A stretch of DNA of 36,193 nt from Mucilaginibacter xinganensis (GTDB lineage Bacteria; Bacteroidota; Bacteroidia; Sphingobacteriales; Sphingobacteriaceae). A program made the translations under genes and the position numbers. Within the stretch, counting starts at the first letter, position 1. Each line of letters begins with the position of its first letter. The stretch spans positions 1 through 36,193 of the forward strand of contig JAMFSA010000028.1 of assembly GCA_026225055.1 (NCBI GenBank), read 5' to 3'. Below the pieces are notes generated by a model. It saw only the letters and a list, made by a program, of their open reading frames with translations. It did no database searches and was not told the origin of the DNA. Shown piece by piece: positions 7,656-15,457 of this stretch.

Positions 7656-8372
7656 TTACTCTTTTTTAATAATACTTGAATCATTCTTTGGTAATTGACT
7701 ATGTATTTGCGTTGAAGGTTCATTGTTAAATATTTTTAAATAATATTGAGCAACTAGGCCTCCAAAGAAACTCAATACAGCAATAACCAAACCTGAAAGA
7801 ATAGCAACATATATATCCTCTTTTTTTCGTACCCAAAAACCACGTACTTCAGTTTTATACTTTAAATAAACCCTATTAGGCTTTTTATAAAACAGCATGT
7901 TCACCAAAATATAAATGAGTCCTATGAAATATAATATTGTTATCGTATTATTCATTTTAAAGAAATGAAAGAAATAGCCGATGCTTCCCAAAACAAGAAA
8001 TAGTGATATTGTAAGGTCAATTTCTTTATTGAAAATCCACAATTGTTTTCTTTTATAATTTTCAAAAATATCTCCAAGTTCATGAAAGTATTTAGTCATA
8101 TTTTCATCCTTTGTCCATGAACAATCTATTGAATAGTAATCTTTTGATATGTCTAAATCGATGTAGGGGGTCCTACTAGCGATATGTAGATTGTTAATTT
8201 TTTCTGTATGAGTGTATAGGTCTTCCCAGCTCTCAAAAACATATTCTTTCGTTTCGATTTTTATATCATCTGATATTTTAGTCAGATATTTTTGTAATTC
8301 TTTGATGTCCTCTAAAAAAATATCAATCTTAGAATAATCAGTTTTTCTTAAAGGACTTTTCTTTCTTTCCAT
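7656..8372 (-). CDS. Orphan membrane protein, unknown function
   Basis: A 238-residue protein that I do not recognise. The first 115 residues are charged and soluble, rich in Lys, Asp and Glu (DIFLEDIKELQKYLTKI looks helical). Two closely spaced membrane segments follow (about 118-158, LTISLFLVLGSIGYFFHFF and ITILYFIGLIYILVNML), then a basic loop (YKKPNRVYLKYKTEVRG) and a third membrane segment (about 190-212, VAILSGLVIAVLSFFGGLVA). The tail is polar. The DNA is clearly more AT-rich than neighbouring housekeeping genes. The gene sits alone between exact 24-base inverted repeats and, beyond them, inverted copies of two more repeat families. This suggests that it arrived as cargo. The start is an ATG at 8372. 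Confidence 0.7.
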   Translation of the reverse strand: MERKKSPLRKTDYSKIDIFLEDIKELQKYLTKISDDIKIETKEYVFESWEDLYTHTEKINNLHIASRTPYIDLDISKDYYSIDCSWTKDENMTKYFHELGDIFENYKRKQLWIFNKEIDLTISLFLVLGSIGYFFHFFKMNNTITILYFIGLIYILVNMLFYKKPNRVYLKYKTEVRGFWVRKKEDIYVAILSGLVIAVLSFFGGLVAQYYLKIFNNEPSTQIHSQLPKNDSSIIKKE

Positions 8373-8431
8373 TACATTCTACGATTCAGGTTAAAGTATA
8401 AATTTAACTATTTTTATGATATATCCCACCG

Positions 8432-8455
8432 CTGGCGCACGCGTGTCGCGTGTGC
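8432..8455 (-). repeat. Repeat family F arm, right of the orphan gene
   Basis: An exact reverse complement, 24 of 24 bases, of 7614-7637. The two arms enclose 794 bases holding only the orphan gene. Confidence 0.85.
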
Positions 8456-8465
8456 ATCTACACCT

Positions 8466-8507
8466 AATCCGTTCGTCCGCTCATTAGGTCAATACCTTCC
8501 GGACGCA
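8466..8507. repeat. Repeat family B, copy 2
   Basis: Contains CCGTTCGTCCGCTCATTA and ends in ATACCTTCCGGACGC. It is directly repeated at 8655-8695 and 8716-8752 with changes only in the centre. Confidence 0.7.
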
Positions 8508-8519
8508 CCTTCACCTTCA

Positions 8520-8640
8520 CCAAGCGTCATTGCGAGCGATAGCGTGGCAATCCCCGACTGTACAGGGCGAATTGATAAGTATCGTTGATCTGCATAGTTA
8601 GGGATTGCCACGTCGTTACACTCCTCGCAATGACGCTTGG
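8520..8640. repeat. Repeat family A, copy 2
   Basis: An imperfect 120-base palindrome. The outer 18 bases (CCAAGCGTCATTGCGAG and complement) pair perfectly. The left arm then carries the CGATAGCGTGGCAA variant and the right arm the GAGTGTAACGACGTGGCAA variant. Confidence 0.85.
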
Positions 8641-8654
8641 AGAGAATGGCTGCT

Positions 8655-8752
8655 AATCCGTTCGTCCGCTCATTATGCTTATACCTTCCGGACGCTTAGA
8701 GAGAAAACTATTCTTGTGCGTCCGCTCAGTATGTTACTACCTTCCGGACACT
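8655..8752. repeat. Repeat family B, copies 3 and 4 in tandem
   Basis: Two further GTCCGCTCA...ACCTTCCGGAC units (8655-8695 and 8716-8752) in the same orientation as copy 2. They form a short tandem series that is interrupted by the family A palindrome. Confidence 0.65.
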
Positions 8753-8871
8753 TACCGGCCACCCTATCCCGCCATTGCACCATTGAATAATTTTCCTTCT
8801 CACTATCAATCACTTATAAAATAAACGTAAAGATTTATCTTTAATATAAAAGAAATATCTTTACATTTGTA
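8753..8871. other. AT-rich gap with regulatory-like palindromes
   Basis: It contains the perfect palindrome TAAAGAT-TT-ATCTTTA (8828-8843), a related one just after it (AAAGA...TCTTT), and TACATTTG at 8862-8869, a -7 match. This looks like the operator and promoter region of a lost or decayed small gene that begins at 8872. Confidence 0.4.
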
Positions 8872-9045
8872 ATGAACATAACCCTTAAACTGTTCAGTTG
8901 TTATCTTAAATATTCTGTCCGGTAGTTGTCCACACCTTTGGCGGACGGACAAAACAAAAGCATCATAATCTATACTGGTCTTCCTTCAGCAGAAGACGAA
9001 AGTCTACTTAATAGTATAAGTGGCTATTGGAGGGGTATTTTCTAA
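8872..9045 (+). pseudogene. Remnant of a small ORF interrupted by a family B repeat
   Basis: An ATG at 8872 reads MNITLKLFSCYLKYSVR and then hits TAG inside a family B repeat (8916-8951, 36 bases). After the repeat the same frame continues with NKSIIIYTGLPSAEDESLLN to a TAA at 9043-9045. Because 36 is a multiple of three, the frame is kept across the repeat. This fits a short gene of roughly 45 codons broken by insertion, but such a short reading could be chance. The ATG is very close to the -7 match at 8862-8869, which weakens the promoter assignment. Confidence 0.25.
8916..8951. repeat. Repeat family B, copy 5
   Basis: TGTCCGG...CGGACGGACA with the internal words AGTTGTCCACA and TTTGGCGGACGG. 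It is placed in the middle of the small ORF remnant. Confidence 0.6.
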
Positions 9046-9189
9046 AATCTCATTTCTTCAATTTATCAAGTAATAGTCATACTGCTACCCAAAGCAGTGT
9101 AATTTACTTCAGCAAATACAAGCGCATCGATAAAATTGCTATGCCATGCCGATGAGGATAGCTTGTTATCATTCGCACTGCCAGCACCT

Positions 9190-9241
9190 TTGTCCGTCCG
9201 TCCGTCTGTCCGGGTTCCCCGTACTCCGGACGGACGGACAA
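9190..9241. repeat. Repeat family B, copy 6 (long palindrome)
   Basis: TTGTCCGTCCGTCCG at the left pairs with CGGACGGACGGACAA at the right, around a centre containing GTCCGGG...CTCCGG. It is the most symmetric copy of the family. Confidence 0.75.
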
Positions 9242-9279
9242 GATTAAATATTTGTTTATTGGTGCAGTGGTTGGATAAG

Positions 9280-9342
9280 GCTGTCCGGAGCTTGTTCGCA
9301 GATGTCCATCTCCTGAGCGGACGGACAAACAACTAATCCATC
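9280..9342. repeat. Repeat family B, copy 7
   Basis: TGTCCGGAGCTTGTTCGCAG...GCGGACGGACAAACAACTAATCCATC. The same beginning and the same tail (ACAAACAACTAATTCATC) recur at 19152-19216, which shows that the conserved unit extends beyond the palindrome. Confidence 0.7.
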
Positions 9343-9353
9343 CCTGCACTGGT

Positions 9354-9466
9354 CTAAGTTTAGCGGAGCGTAACTTAGATTCTATAATTCACAAAGCTTC
9401 CAGCTTGTTGACGTAAGAAGGATTCTTGCTCTATTTAAATCGAAGTTTTAAACTTCGACCAGTGAT
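9354..9466. repeat. Repeat family C, copy 1 (multi-hairpin)
   Basis: From 9381 it is a near copy of 13473-13558. It holds consecutive hairpins: AAGCT/AGCTT, a weaker TAAGAA/TTCTTg pair, and TCGAAGTTT/AAACTTCGA. In this copy an extra hairpin CTAAGTT...AACTTAG (9354-9378) precedes it. Confidence 0.75.
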
Positions 9467-9496
9467 GCGGCTTTTTAACAGGTTTGTGTTGTTATT

Positions 9497-9504
9497 TACT
9501 TTTG
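9497..9504 (+). promoter_or_regulatory. -7 promoter element of the VOC gene
   Basis: TACTTTTG is an exact TAnnTTTG match, 42 bases before the ATG at 9547. A transcript from here would exclude the upstream in-frame start at 9484 and so supports the ATG at 9547. Confidence 0.55.
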
Positions 9505-9546
9505 AATTTCCGAAACTTTGTTCTTTCACAACTAATTGACAGCGAC

Positions 9547-10056
9547 ATGGATACGAAAGAACCAAAATCAGCAGACGAGCACAATTCATCGGAACTGGGG
9601 TCATCAATGAACAGTGTACAAATTGAACAAAAGAGCTACGAGATGCCCCCGCGCGAGGGGATCAGCATCGCACATTTTCTCACCGTTGCCGACATCGAGC
9701 GATCGGCCCGCTTCTACGAAACGGTCTTCGGCGGCCGTATTCTGAGCAAAGGCGATACCGATGGTGCGCCTGCATATATTCAGATCGCGAATACCTGGCT
9801 CCTTGTTAACGTTGGCGGCGGACCGACACCCGACAAGCCGACGGTAACGCTCAGCGTTCCCAATCCGGATAAGATCAACAGCTTTATGAATATCCGCGTT
9901 GCTGATATTCAAGCGTGCTATGAATTATGGAAAAGCCGGGGAGCTGAGTTTATCACGAAGCCGATCCCCAAGTATGGCGAGATACGTTGCTACATGCGCG
10001 ATCCTGACGGTTATATTATCGAAATCGGGCAGAGCACCGACCTCATCTACGGTTGA
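9547..10056 (+). CDS. VOC family (glyoxalase/bleomycin-resistance fold) protein
   Basis: The product has 169 residues from the ATG at 9547. The core from about residue 40 (ISIAHFLTVADIERSARFYETVFGGRIL) to the end (YMRDPDGYIIEIGQ) is one vicinal-oxygen-chelate domain of two beta-alpha-beta-beta-beta units, with a candidate metal His in IAHFLTV and Glu in IIEIGQ. Such single-domain proteins may be lyases, dioxygenases or resistance proteins, so the substrate is unknown. The first 40 residues are polar and probably disordered, and a start at 9607 (MNSVQIEQ) is also possible. Base composition is distinctly GC-rich (many CGC, GGC and ATC codons) compared with the genes around it, and the gene lies directly after a repeat field. 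Recent transfer from a higher-GC donor is likely. Confidence 0.88.
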   Translation: MDTKEPKSADEHNSSELGSSMNSVQIEQKSYEMPPREGISIAHFLTVADIERSARFYETVFGGRILSKGDTDGAPAYIQIANTWLLVNVGGGPTPDKPTVTLSVPNPDKINSFMNIRVADIQACYELWKSRGAEFITKPIPKYGEIRCYMRDPDGYIIEIGQSTDLIYG

Positions 10057-10090
10057 TACTCCCTCTGCGAACGAGCACTATCGGCGTAAA

Positions 10091-10122
10091 TAAAAAAGCC
10101 CCGTTCAGCTATGAACGGGGCC
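10091..10122 (-). terminator. Intrinsic terminator of the TonB-dependent receptor gene
   Basis: A perfect 10-bp stem (GCCCCGTTCA/TGAACGGGGC, 4-base loop) is followed on the minus strand by TTTTTTA. It lies 22 bases beyond the receptor stop. Read rightward there is no T-tract, so it serves mainly the leftward gene. Confidence 0.85.
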
Positions 10123-10143
10123 TTGAATTATAGATGAATACTG

Positions 10144-13041
10144 TTAAAAATTCAATGTAAACTTGGTGTACAAGCGCATACCATTAAAGCCCATCTGCAC
10201 TGCCTCAAACGGACCGCCCGATTCGCTGTCGCCAAAAGAGCTGGTGCCGCTGGTTGGGCTAACCGAACCTTTAACCAGGTCGGTGTCAGGATGTACATTA
10301 AACAGGTTGTCAACACCTAATGTCCACGCTATGTTCTTGCGGATCCTGTAGGATACATACAGATCGGTAGTGATCTTAGGTGAAAAGTTGAATATTTCCG
10401 GTACTGGAGTGGTAGTTCCATCCAGGTATACCGAAGGGAAATATTGGTCGGGGGCACTTGCTGCCGGACTCACCTCGCCAAAACCTAATTCTTTTACATC
10501 ACCATAATAAGTAAGGTGTGTACCAAATGCCAATTTATTGATACCGTATTCCAGGTTCAGGGTAAACTTAGCTGCCGGCGCGCTGGCTTTCAGGAAATAT
10601 TGCTCCCTGTCATCAAAGAAGGACGCGCTATCAGAAGGAGTTTTTTTAAGTGATGCCGGGATGTGGATCTGATCGATATGCAGGTTTTGGATGTTGCCTG
10701 CCAATAAAGCGTTGAAATGGCTGTTACCCCAACGTTTTTTGTAATCTATCACGATATCAACACCTTTGTTGGTAGTGTTTACCGCGTTAGCAAAAAACTG
10801 CGCCTGTTGCGAGTTTTGGGCCTGCAATATATAATTGATAGTACCCGGTGTACTTATGTTACCCAATGCAGGGTCGCCGGTGTTATAGGTACCGGATATA
10901 ACTATCCTGTTCTTGATCTTTATATCGTAACCATCAACAGTAACGGTTAAGTTATGTAATGGCTGCCAAGCAAAGCCTAAGCTATAGTTAACTGATGTTT
11001 CAGGGGTTAGCTTAGGGATCTCTGCCGCTTTTGCCGCCGCCGATACCGTTGATACCAGCGTGGTATAATACAAGTTACCACTTACTATATTGGTATTGGT
11101 ATTGCTAAAGTTGATCTGCTGCAATGTAGGCGCACGGAAACCTGAACTTATTGACCCACGCAGATTAAAGTTATCGGTCAGCTTATAACGTGTTGCAAAT
11201 TTAAATGAGCTTTCGCCGCCAAAATCAGAGTAATGCTCCACACGGGCAGCACCATCAATCAGCCATTGTTTGGTGACATCCAAAGCACCTTCAGCATAAA
11301 AGCCTTCATTGGTACGTGATGCTACGGTTGCCTGGCTCGGGGTATAACCCGGATAACCTTCAGAACCTGAAGCTTTTGAATACAGCGTATCCTGACCTGC
11401 TGATCCTATACCTGGTAGTTTAGCGCCGCCATCAATATAAGAATTAGGCTCACCTGCATATAGTTGGTAGCGCTCATACCTAAACTCGCCACCAAATGAT
11501 AATTGCAAGCCTTGTGCCACATGTGCAAAGCGCTTGGTTACATCAGCATTAGCGGTGTTTTGTAAAAAGTTAAAGCCGCCATCATCAAACCGGGTTTGGA
11601 TAGGCTGACCAGCCACATAAGGCAATGAGGCATTAAAAGTATTATCGCCAAAATAATGGAAATCATTTCTGCCGGTGTTATCGCTGATATCCCAGTCCCA
11701 GTTGCTTTCAGTAGTACCCCTAAAACCAAAGGCAGCCGACATATCCTTAATATAAACATCTTCCTGTGGATCATAATACACATTGTCCGGATTATAAGCC
11801 GCGCCTGCCGGAGCATCTATTTTCATAATGCCTGGTACAAAAATCAAGTTACCATTGGCATCTGTAGGGAATTTTGTTGGATTTGCACGCAGGCCGTTAT
11901 CATAGTTCCAGCTGCGAGTGTAGGCGTACACATTGGAGTGCTTATAGTTATAACCGCCAAAAGAGTAAAAAACTGTTTTAGTACCTTTTATAGGTATCTC
12001 CATGTTGTACATACCACCGCCAGACGCTACTGAACCATCACCAAAGGCACGGCGCTCGCGACTTATTGCACCATTTGGATCATCTCTAAAAGTTTTGCCC
12101 TCGTTCTCATAATTACCGCCAACGTTTAAAAAGCCGCCGTTTTTACCTATCGCAACGCCATAATCAGCGCCCAGCGTAAACGTTTGACCGTCGAATTTTT
12201 TACCTGTATAATAAGCAGCAGGGTCTGAATAGTTGAGCGTATTATATTTTTGATCGTTATAACCGCTAAAACCTGCATTTATGGTTAAATGGTTGGTATC
12301 TTTTTTTAGTACGATATTGATAACACCCGCGATAGCGTCAGAGCCATATTGCGCGGATGCACCATCACGCAGAATCTCCACATGATCAATTGAGGCTTCG
12401 GGAATCGCGTTTAAATCGGTACCGCTGTTACCACGGCCACGTGTACCTACCTCGTTCACAAAGGCTGATTGGTGGCGGCGTTTGCCGTTAACCAATACCA
12501 ATGTTTCATCAAAACCGAGGCCGCGTAAACTGGCAAAATCTATCGCGTCCGATCCATCGCCACCACTTTGTTTGTTGTAGTTGAATGATGGCACCTGCTG
12601 GTTCAGCTGGCTCATCAGGTCGGGCTTGGCGGTTGTTTGGTTTACCTGGCTTATGTTCACCACATCTACCGGTACCGGCGATTCAATTTTTGTGCGGCCA
12701 CCGCCACGGTTACCCAGTACAACTACTTCTTTTAATGATTCTGATGACGGTGCCAACTCCGTATTCAGCACATTTTTTCCGTCAGCAATAACCACACTCA
12801 CGGTTTTCTTTTCGTAGCCTATGGCCGAGAAAGTAATTTTATAAGTGCCTGCTTTTAATGACAGGGAATAAGCGCCTGCCGCGTTGGTTGATGTACCTGC
12901 TCCTGAAGGCATGGCCAATACTGTGCCTGCTTCAACAGGCTTACCGGCACTTGTTACCGTGCCCGTGAGGGTTTGGGCAAAAAGCGGTGTACAAACCGAC
13001 AGAAATGCCCCTAAAAGGAATAGATGTAAACGTAATTTCAT
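10144..13041 (-). CDS. TonB-dependent outer membrane receptor
   Basis: An outer-membrane active transporter of 965 residues for a large ligand, energised by TonB-ExbBD. It has a signal peptide (1-23, ending PLFAQ), then a carboxypeptidase-regulatory-like beta-sandwich (about 24-105, TGTVTSAGKPVEAGTVLA...). The plug domain follows (about 118-250; IESPVPVDVVNISQ, LMSQLNQQVPSF, HVEILRDGASAQYGSDAIAGVINIVLKK). The rest is a long beta-barrel ending in a Phe-terminated strand (LYTKFTLNF). The plug is of the siderophore/iron-complex type. No SusD gene is adjacent, so it should not be called SusC. The 500-base upstream gap is AT-rich. The neighbouring amidohydrolase is on the same strand but separated by that gap. 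The substrate is unknown. Confidence 0.93.
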   Translation of the reverse strand: MKLRLHLFLLGAFLSVCTPLFAQTLTGTVTSAGKPVEAGTVLAMPSGAGTSTNAAGAYSLSLKAGTYKITFSAIGYEKKTVSVVIADGKNVLNTELAPSSESLKEVVVLGNRGGGRTKIESPVPVDVVNISQVNQTTAKPDLMSQLNQQVPSFNYNKQSGGDGSDAIDFASLRGLGFDETLVLVNGKRRHQSAFVNEVGTRGRGNSGTDLNAIPEASIDHVEILRDGASAQYGSDAIAGVINIVLKKDTNHLTINAGFSGYNDQKYNTLNYSDPAAYYTGKKFDGQTFTLGADYGVAIGKNGGFLNVGGNYENEGKTFRDDPNGAISRERRAFGDGSVASGGGMYNMEIPIKGTKTVFYSFGGYNYKHSNVYAYTRSWNYDNGLRANPTKFPTDANGNLIFVPGIMKIDAPAGAAYNPDNVYYDPQEDVYIKDMSAAFGFRGTTESNWDWDISDNTGRNDFHYFGDNTFNASLPYVAGQPIQTRFDDGGFNFLQNTANADVTKRFAHVAQGLQLSFGGEFRYERYQLYAGEPNSYIDGGAKLPGIGSAGQDTLYSKASGSEGYPGYTPSQATVASRTNEGFYAEGALDVTKQWLIDGAARVEHYSDFGGESSFKFATRYKLTDNFNLRGSISSGFRAPTLQQINFSNTNTNIVSGNLYYTTLVSTVSAAAKAAEIPKLTPETSVNYSLGFAWQPLHNLTVTVDGYDIKIKNRIVISGTYNTGDPALGNISTPGTINYILQAQNSQQAQFFANAVNTTNKGVDIVIDYKKRWGNSHFNALLAGNIQNLHIDQIHIPASLKKTPSDSASFFDDREQYFLKASAPAAKFTLNLEYGINKLAFGTHLTYYGDVKELGFGEVSPAASAPDQYFPSVYLDGTTTPVPEIFNFSPKITTDLYVSYRIRKNIAWTLGVDNLFNVHPDTDLVKGSVSPTSGTSSFGDSESGGPFEAVQMGFNGMRLYTKFTLNF

Positions 13042-13472
13042 GTTTTGTTGAGGTTGGTTAAAATAATATGTTAATTTATTCCTAAAATAAAATTATTATT
13101 CGGTTAAATATCATTTTACCAAAATAATTGATGTATTATGATCAATTATTGCAAACTAAATTAGTATCACATTCATTTCTAATATAAAATTTAACGATTA
13201 TTAAAAATATCTATATATTATTTTAATTTTTATAAAAATTAAACATATAAATACTCATATTTTCTAAATAAAAATGATAATTAATAAATTCTATAGTTTA
13301 ATAATAGATTTAAATTGAATATAATAGACATTAGCATGAATATTTTAACCAATTAAACATTTTGGGAATAATTTTTTGATAATTATTTAGATTCCAGGCC
13401 TAATAATTCACACAGCGCATCTGTAAATTATTATATACAGGAAAACATATGCCTATTAATATTGTGCATATC
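13042..13472. other. AT-rich gap upstream of the receptor gene
   Basis: About 430 bases of very AT-rich DNA with no open reading frame of note. It should contain the receptor promoter, but only near matches to TAnnTTTG were seen on the minus strand. Nothing else was recognised. Confidence 0.5.
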
Positions 13473-13558
13473 CTATAATTCACAAAGCTTCCAGCTTATT
13501 GAGGCAAGAAGGATTCTTGCTCAATTTTAGGTCGAAGTTTAGAAACTTCGACCAGTGA
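13473..13558. repeat. Repeat family C, copy 2 (three hairpins)
   Basis: Three perfect small hairpins in a row: AAGCT-tcc-AGCTT, GCAAGAA-gga-TTCTTGC and GTCGAAGTTT-ag-AAACTTCGAC, starting with ctataattcac and ending with cagtga. It is roughly 85-90% identical to 9381-9466. It lies 20 bases after the stop of the amidohydrolase. Confidence 0.8.
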
Positions 13559-13577
13559 GGGGAAATATTCGAAAATA

Positions 13578-14915
13578 CTATTGAACAATGTTTTTATAAA
13601 TAACCCCATCTTTCATAATGATGAGAAAGTTTTTTTCGGGGTCTTCTACCAATTTAATATTCTTTATCGGGCTGCCGTCTACTAGTATCAAGTCGGCATA
13701 TGCGCCCTGTTCTATTACACCGAGCTTACCTTCAGGGTACGGATTGCGCGGACCGGATAGCGCCAATAATTGTGCATTGGTAGATGTTGCCATTTTTAAT
13801 ATTTCGTAAGGTGTATACCAGCGGGTTAGTTTAGCCAACTGGGCTCCCTGCCTTGTTGCCAGTTTTGCATCGAAAAGGCAATCAGTCCCCCATGCTGTTT
13901 TTATTTTATATTTTTTGGCAAGTGTGTAGGCATTATCAGTACCCTTGGTCATTTCCAGTTGTTTTTTCCGGTTTTCAGATCCTTCCGGCTGGGGGTTTGC
14001 GTCTTCATCATCTAAAAAAGGCTGTAATGATAGCCATATCCCTTTTTGGGCAAGCAATTGGGCGGTAGCGTCATCCATCAGCTGGGCGTGTTCTATACAC
14101 TTTACACCGGCTTGCACTGCGGCGGTAATGGCTTTTGGTGTGTAAGCATGTACAGCTACATAAGTTCCCCAATTGTCGGCGGCATCTACTGCCGCTTTAA
14201 TTTCTGCCTCCGTAAACTGGGCCACATCCAATGGGTCATAACTGGAAGCTACGCCGCCGCCAGCCATCAATTTTATCTGGGAGGCGCCTAAACGCAATTG
14301 CTCCCTCGTCCTCATTAAAACCTGGTCGGCACCGTCGGCAATAATGGTCATCCCGGTTTTTTCAAAGTAACTCAGGGGCGCACCTATCTGCTTGGGTACA
14401 TCGGTAGGCATCCCGAAGTCGCCATGCCCGCCGGTTTGAGAAATAGTGGCACCACTTGGATAAATGCGTGGCCCTTTCACTATCCCCTGATCTATTGCTT
14501 TTTTTAAGCTGAATACCGCCCCACCCATATCACGGCCTGTGGTAAATCCCCGCATTAATTGTTTCCCGGCGGCATCTGCTGCAACAAGATTTACATACCC
14601 TATATCTGATATCATAGCTAATTGCAAAGGAATAGATTCCATTGTTAAATGTACGTGCGCATCAATCAGTCCGGGCATCAGAAATTTCCCCTTGCCGTCA
14701 ATAATTGTTGTATTGGCGCTTCGATCTGTAGGAATGGGGTTGGCAGAAATAGTTTTGATCAGGTTGCCTACTATTAATACATTTCCGATGGTCGTCTTTT
14801 CATCTTTCCCATTAAAAATCTCTACGTTATTGATCAGTATTGTTTTTGTTTGCCCAAATGCAAAGCTTTTGATGAAGATGATGGCAGATATGACAATAAG
14901 TTTTGTAGTTTTCAT
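13578..14915 (-). CDS. Secreted amidohydrolase (imidazolonepropionase-like)
   Basis: A metal-dependent hydrolase of the amidohydrolase superfamily with 445 residues. A signal peptide (about 1-22, ending FAFGQ) sends it to the periplasm. The metal-site pattern is complete: DAHVHL (HxH, about 86-91), KLMAGGG (the lysine normally carboxylated), VAVHAYT, CIEHAQL and GTDC (metal Asp near residue 345). The end, ADLILVDGSPIKNI...KDGVIYKN, is the usual composite beta-sandwich closing segment. Related secreted enzymes in other bacteria cleave Xaa-Pro dipeptides or cyclic amides, so a peptidase role is plausible but not shown. It is a monocistronic leftward gene. A near-consensus -7 element (GAATTTTG) lies about 50 bases upstream. 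Confidence 0.9.
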   Translation of the reverse strand: MKTTKLIVISAIIFIKSFAFGQTKTILINNVEIFNGKDEKTTIGNVLIVGNLIKTISANPIPTDRSANTTIIDGKGKFLMPGLIDAHVHLTMESIPLQLAMISDIGYVNLVAADAAGKQLMRGFTTGRDMGGAVFSLKKAIDQGIVKGPRIYPSGATISQTGGHGDFGMPTDVPKQIGAPLSYFEKTGMTIIADGADQVLMRTREQLRLGASQIKLMAGGGVASSYDPLDVAQFTEAEIKAAVDAADNWGTYVAVHAYTPKAITAAVQAGVKCIEHAQLMDDATAQLLAQKGIWLSLQPFLDDEDANPQPEGSENRKKQLEMTKGTDNAYTLAKKYKIKTAWGTDCLFDAKLATRQGAQLAKLTRWYTPYEILKMATSTNAQLLALSGPRNPYPEGKLGVIEQGAYADLILVDGSPIKNIKLVEDPEKNFLIIMKDGVIYKNIVQ

Positions 14916-15116
14916 ATTGAATGATTTTTGGGTGTTACTTAAAGTTAAACAAAATTCGGAAATCAGCTATCGTCTGATTAATATTCCTGTTTATTCCACT
15001 GAATGTAAACGTATAACAGGATTTATCAATTAACCTGTAAACTTTTTTTAGGACAAGACAGGTGGTCGAGCGAAGCAAAGACCGGGTGAGTTGGCGGAGC
15101 GCGTTGAAGTTCCGCG
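14916..15116. other. Gap upstream of the amidohydrolase and edge of a GC-rich block
   Basis: The first 130 bases are AT-rich and must carry the amidohydrolase promoter. From about 15054 the sequence turns abruptly GC-rich (ggtggtcgagcgaagc...) and leads into the structured element that starts at 15117. No gene was seen. Confidence 0.4.
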
Positions 15117-15221
15117 TTAGGGATGGCAGCGGATACCGGCCACTCAAGAGCCTCAGTGCAAGCCGAGCTTAAGGCCTGTAGCCGTATGAGCGTACAGCCC
15201 GGGCCGCAGGCAACGCCCTAA
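15117..15221. repeat. GC-rich structured element (family E), possible RNA or REP-like repeat
   Basis: It is closed by TTAGGG (15117-15122) pairing with CCCTAA (15216-15221), with an inner pair CGGCC/GGCCG and further local stems (AAGC-cga-GCTT, TGTA...TACA). Composition differs sharply from the flanks. The wording (gttagggatggcagcgg ... gcaggcaacgccct) matches my memory of a dispersed element in this bacterial group, which I cannot verify here. It is non-coding in all frames. Confidence 0.5.
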
Positions 15222-15445
15222 ACAAACCCCTTATCTACCACACTGTAAAACCCACCAATAATTGCGATAATATATCGTGACATAATACATTATTTGGCTG
15301 CCCATGCTCACCCTAAAGAATTTACTACTTCTCCTGATTTATAATAGAAATAAAGAACTCAAGCCAACCACAAGCCCAATTTTCAACCTCTCCACAATAG
15401 CTGATAACTTTTAGAAAAAAAGTGGTAAAATGTTCTTATAAAGCG
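15222..15445. other. AT-rich gap upstream of carB promoter
   Basis: About 220 bases between the GC-rich element and the carB promoter, with no ORF, terminator or clear motif seen. Confidence 0.4.
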
Positions 15446-15453
15446 TATCTTTG
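15446..15453 (+). promoter_or_regulatory. -7 promoter element of carB
   Basis: TATCTTTG is an exact TAnnTTTG match. It predicts a start near 15459 and a 5' leader of about 120 nt, which is long for this organism. Confidence 0.7.
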
Positions 15454-15457
15454 CACC

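Noticed and set aside
8466..8752. Possible CRISPR-like array from three similar 35-40 base units
   Set aside because: The units are palindromic family B repeats with irregular spacing, interrupted by a family A copy, and no cas gene is present.
8605..8790. 61-codon ORF on the plus strand
   Set aside because: It runs through family A and B repeats; the residues come from repeat words.
9066..9349. Overlapping ORFs of 66-88 codons on both strands in the repeat field
   Set aside because: They are made of family B repeat sequence (translations such as LSVRP, GRTDGRTD) and have no protein-like composition or control signals.
10144..13041. Naming the TonB-dependent receptor SusC
   Set aside because: No SusD gene is adjacent and the plug resembles iron-complex receptors; the regulatory-like N-terminal domain alone is not specific.
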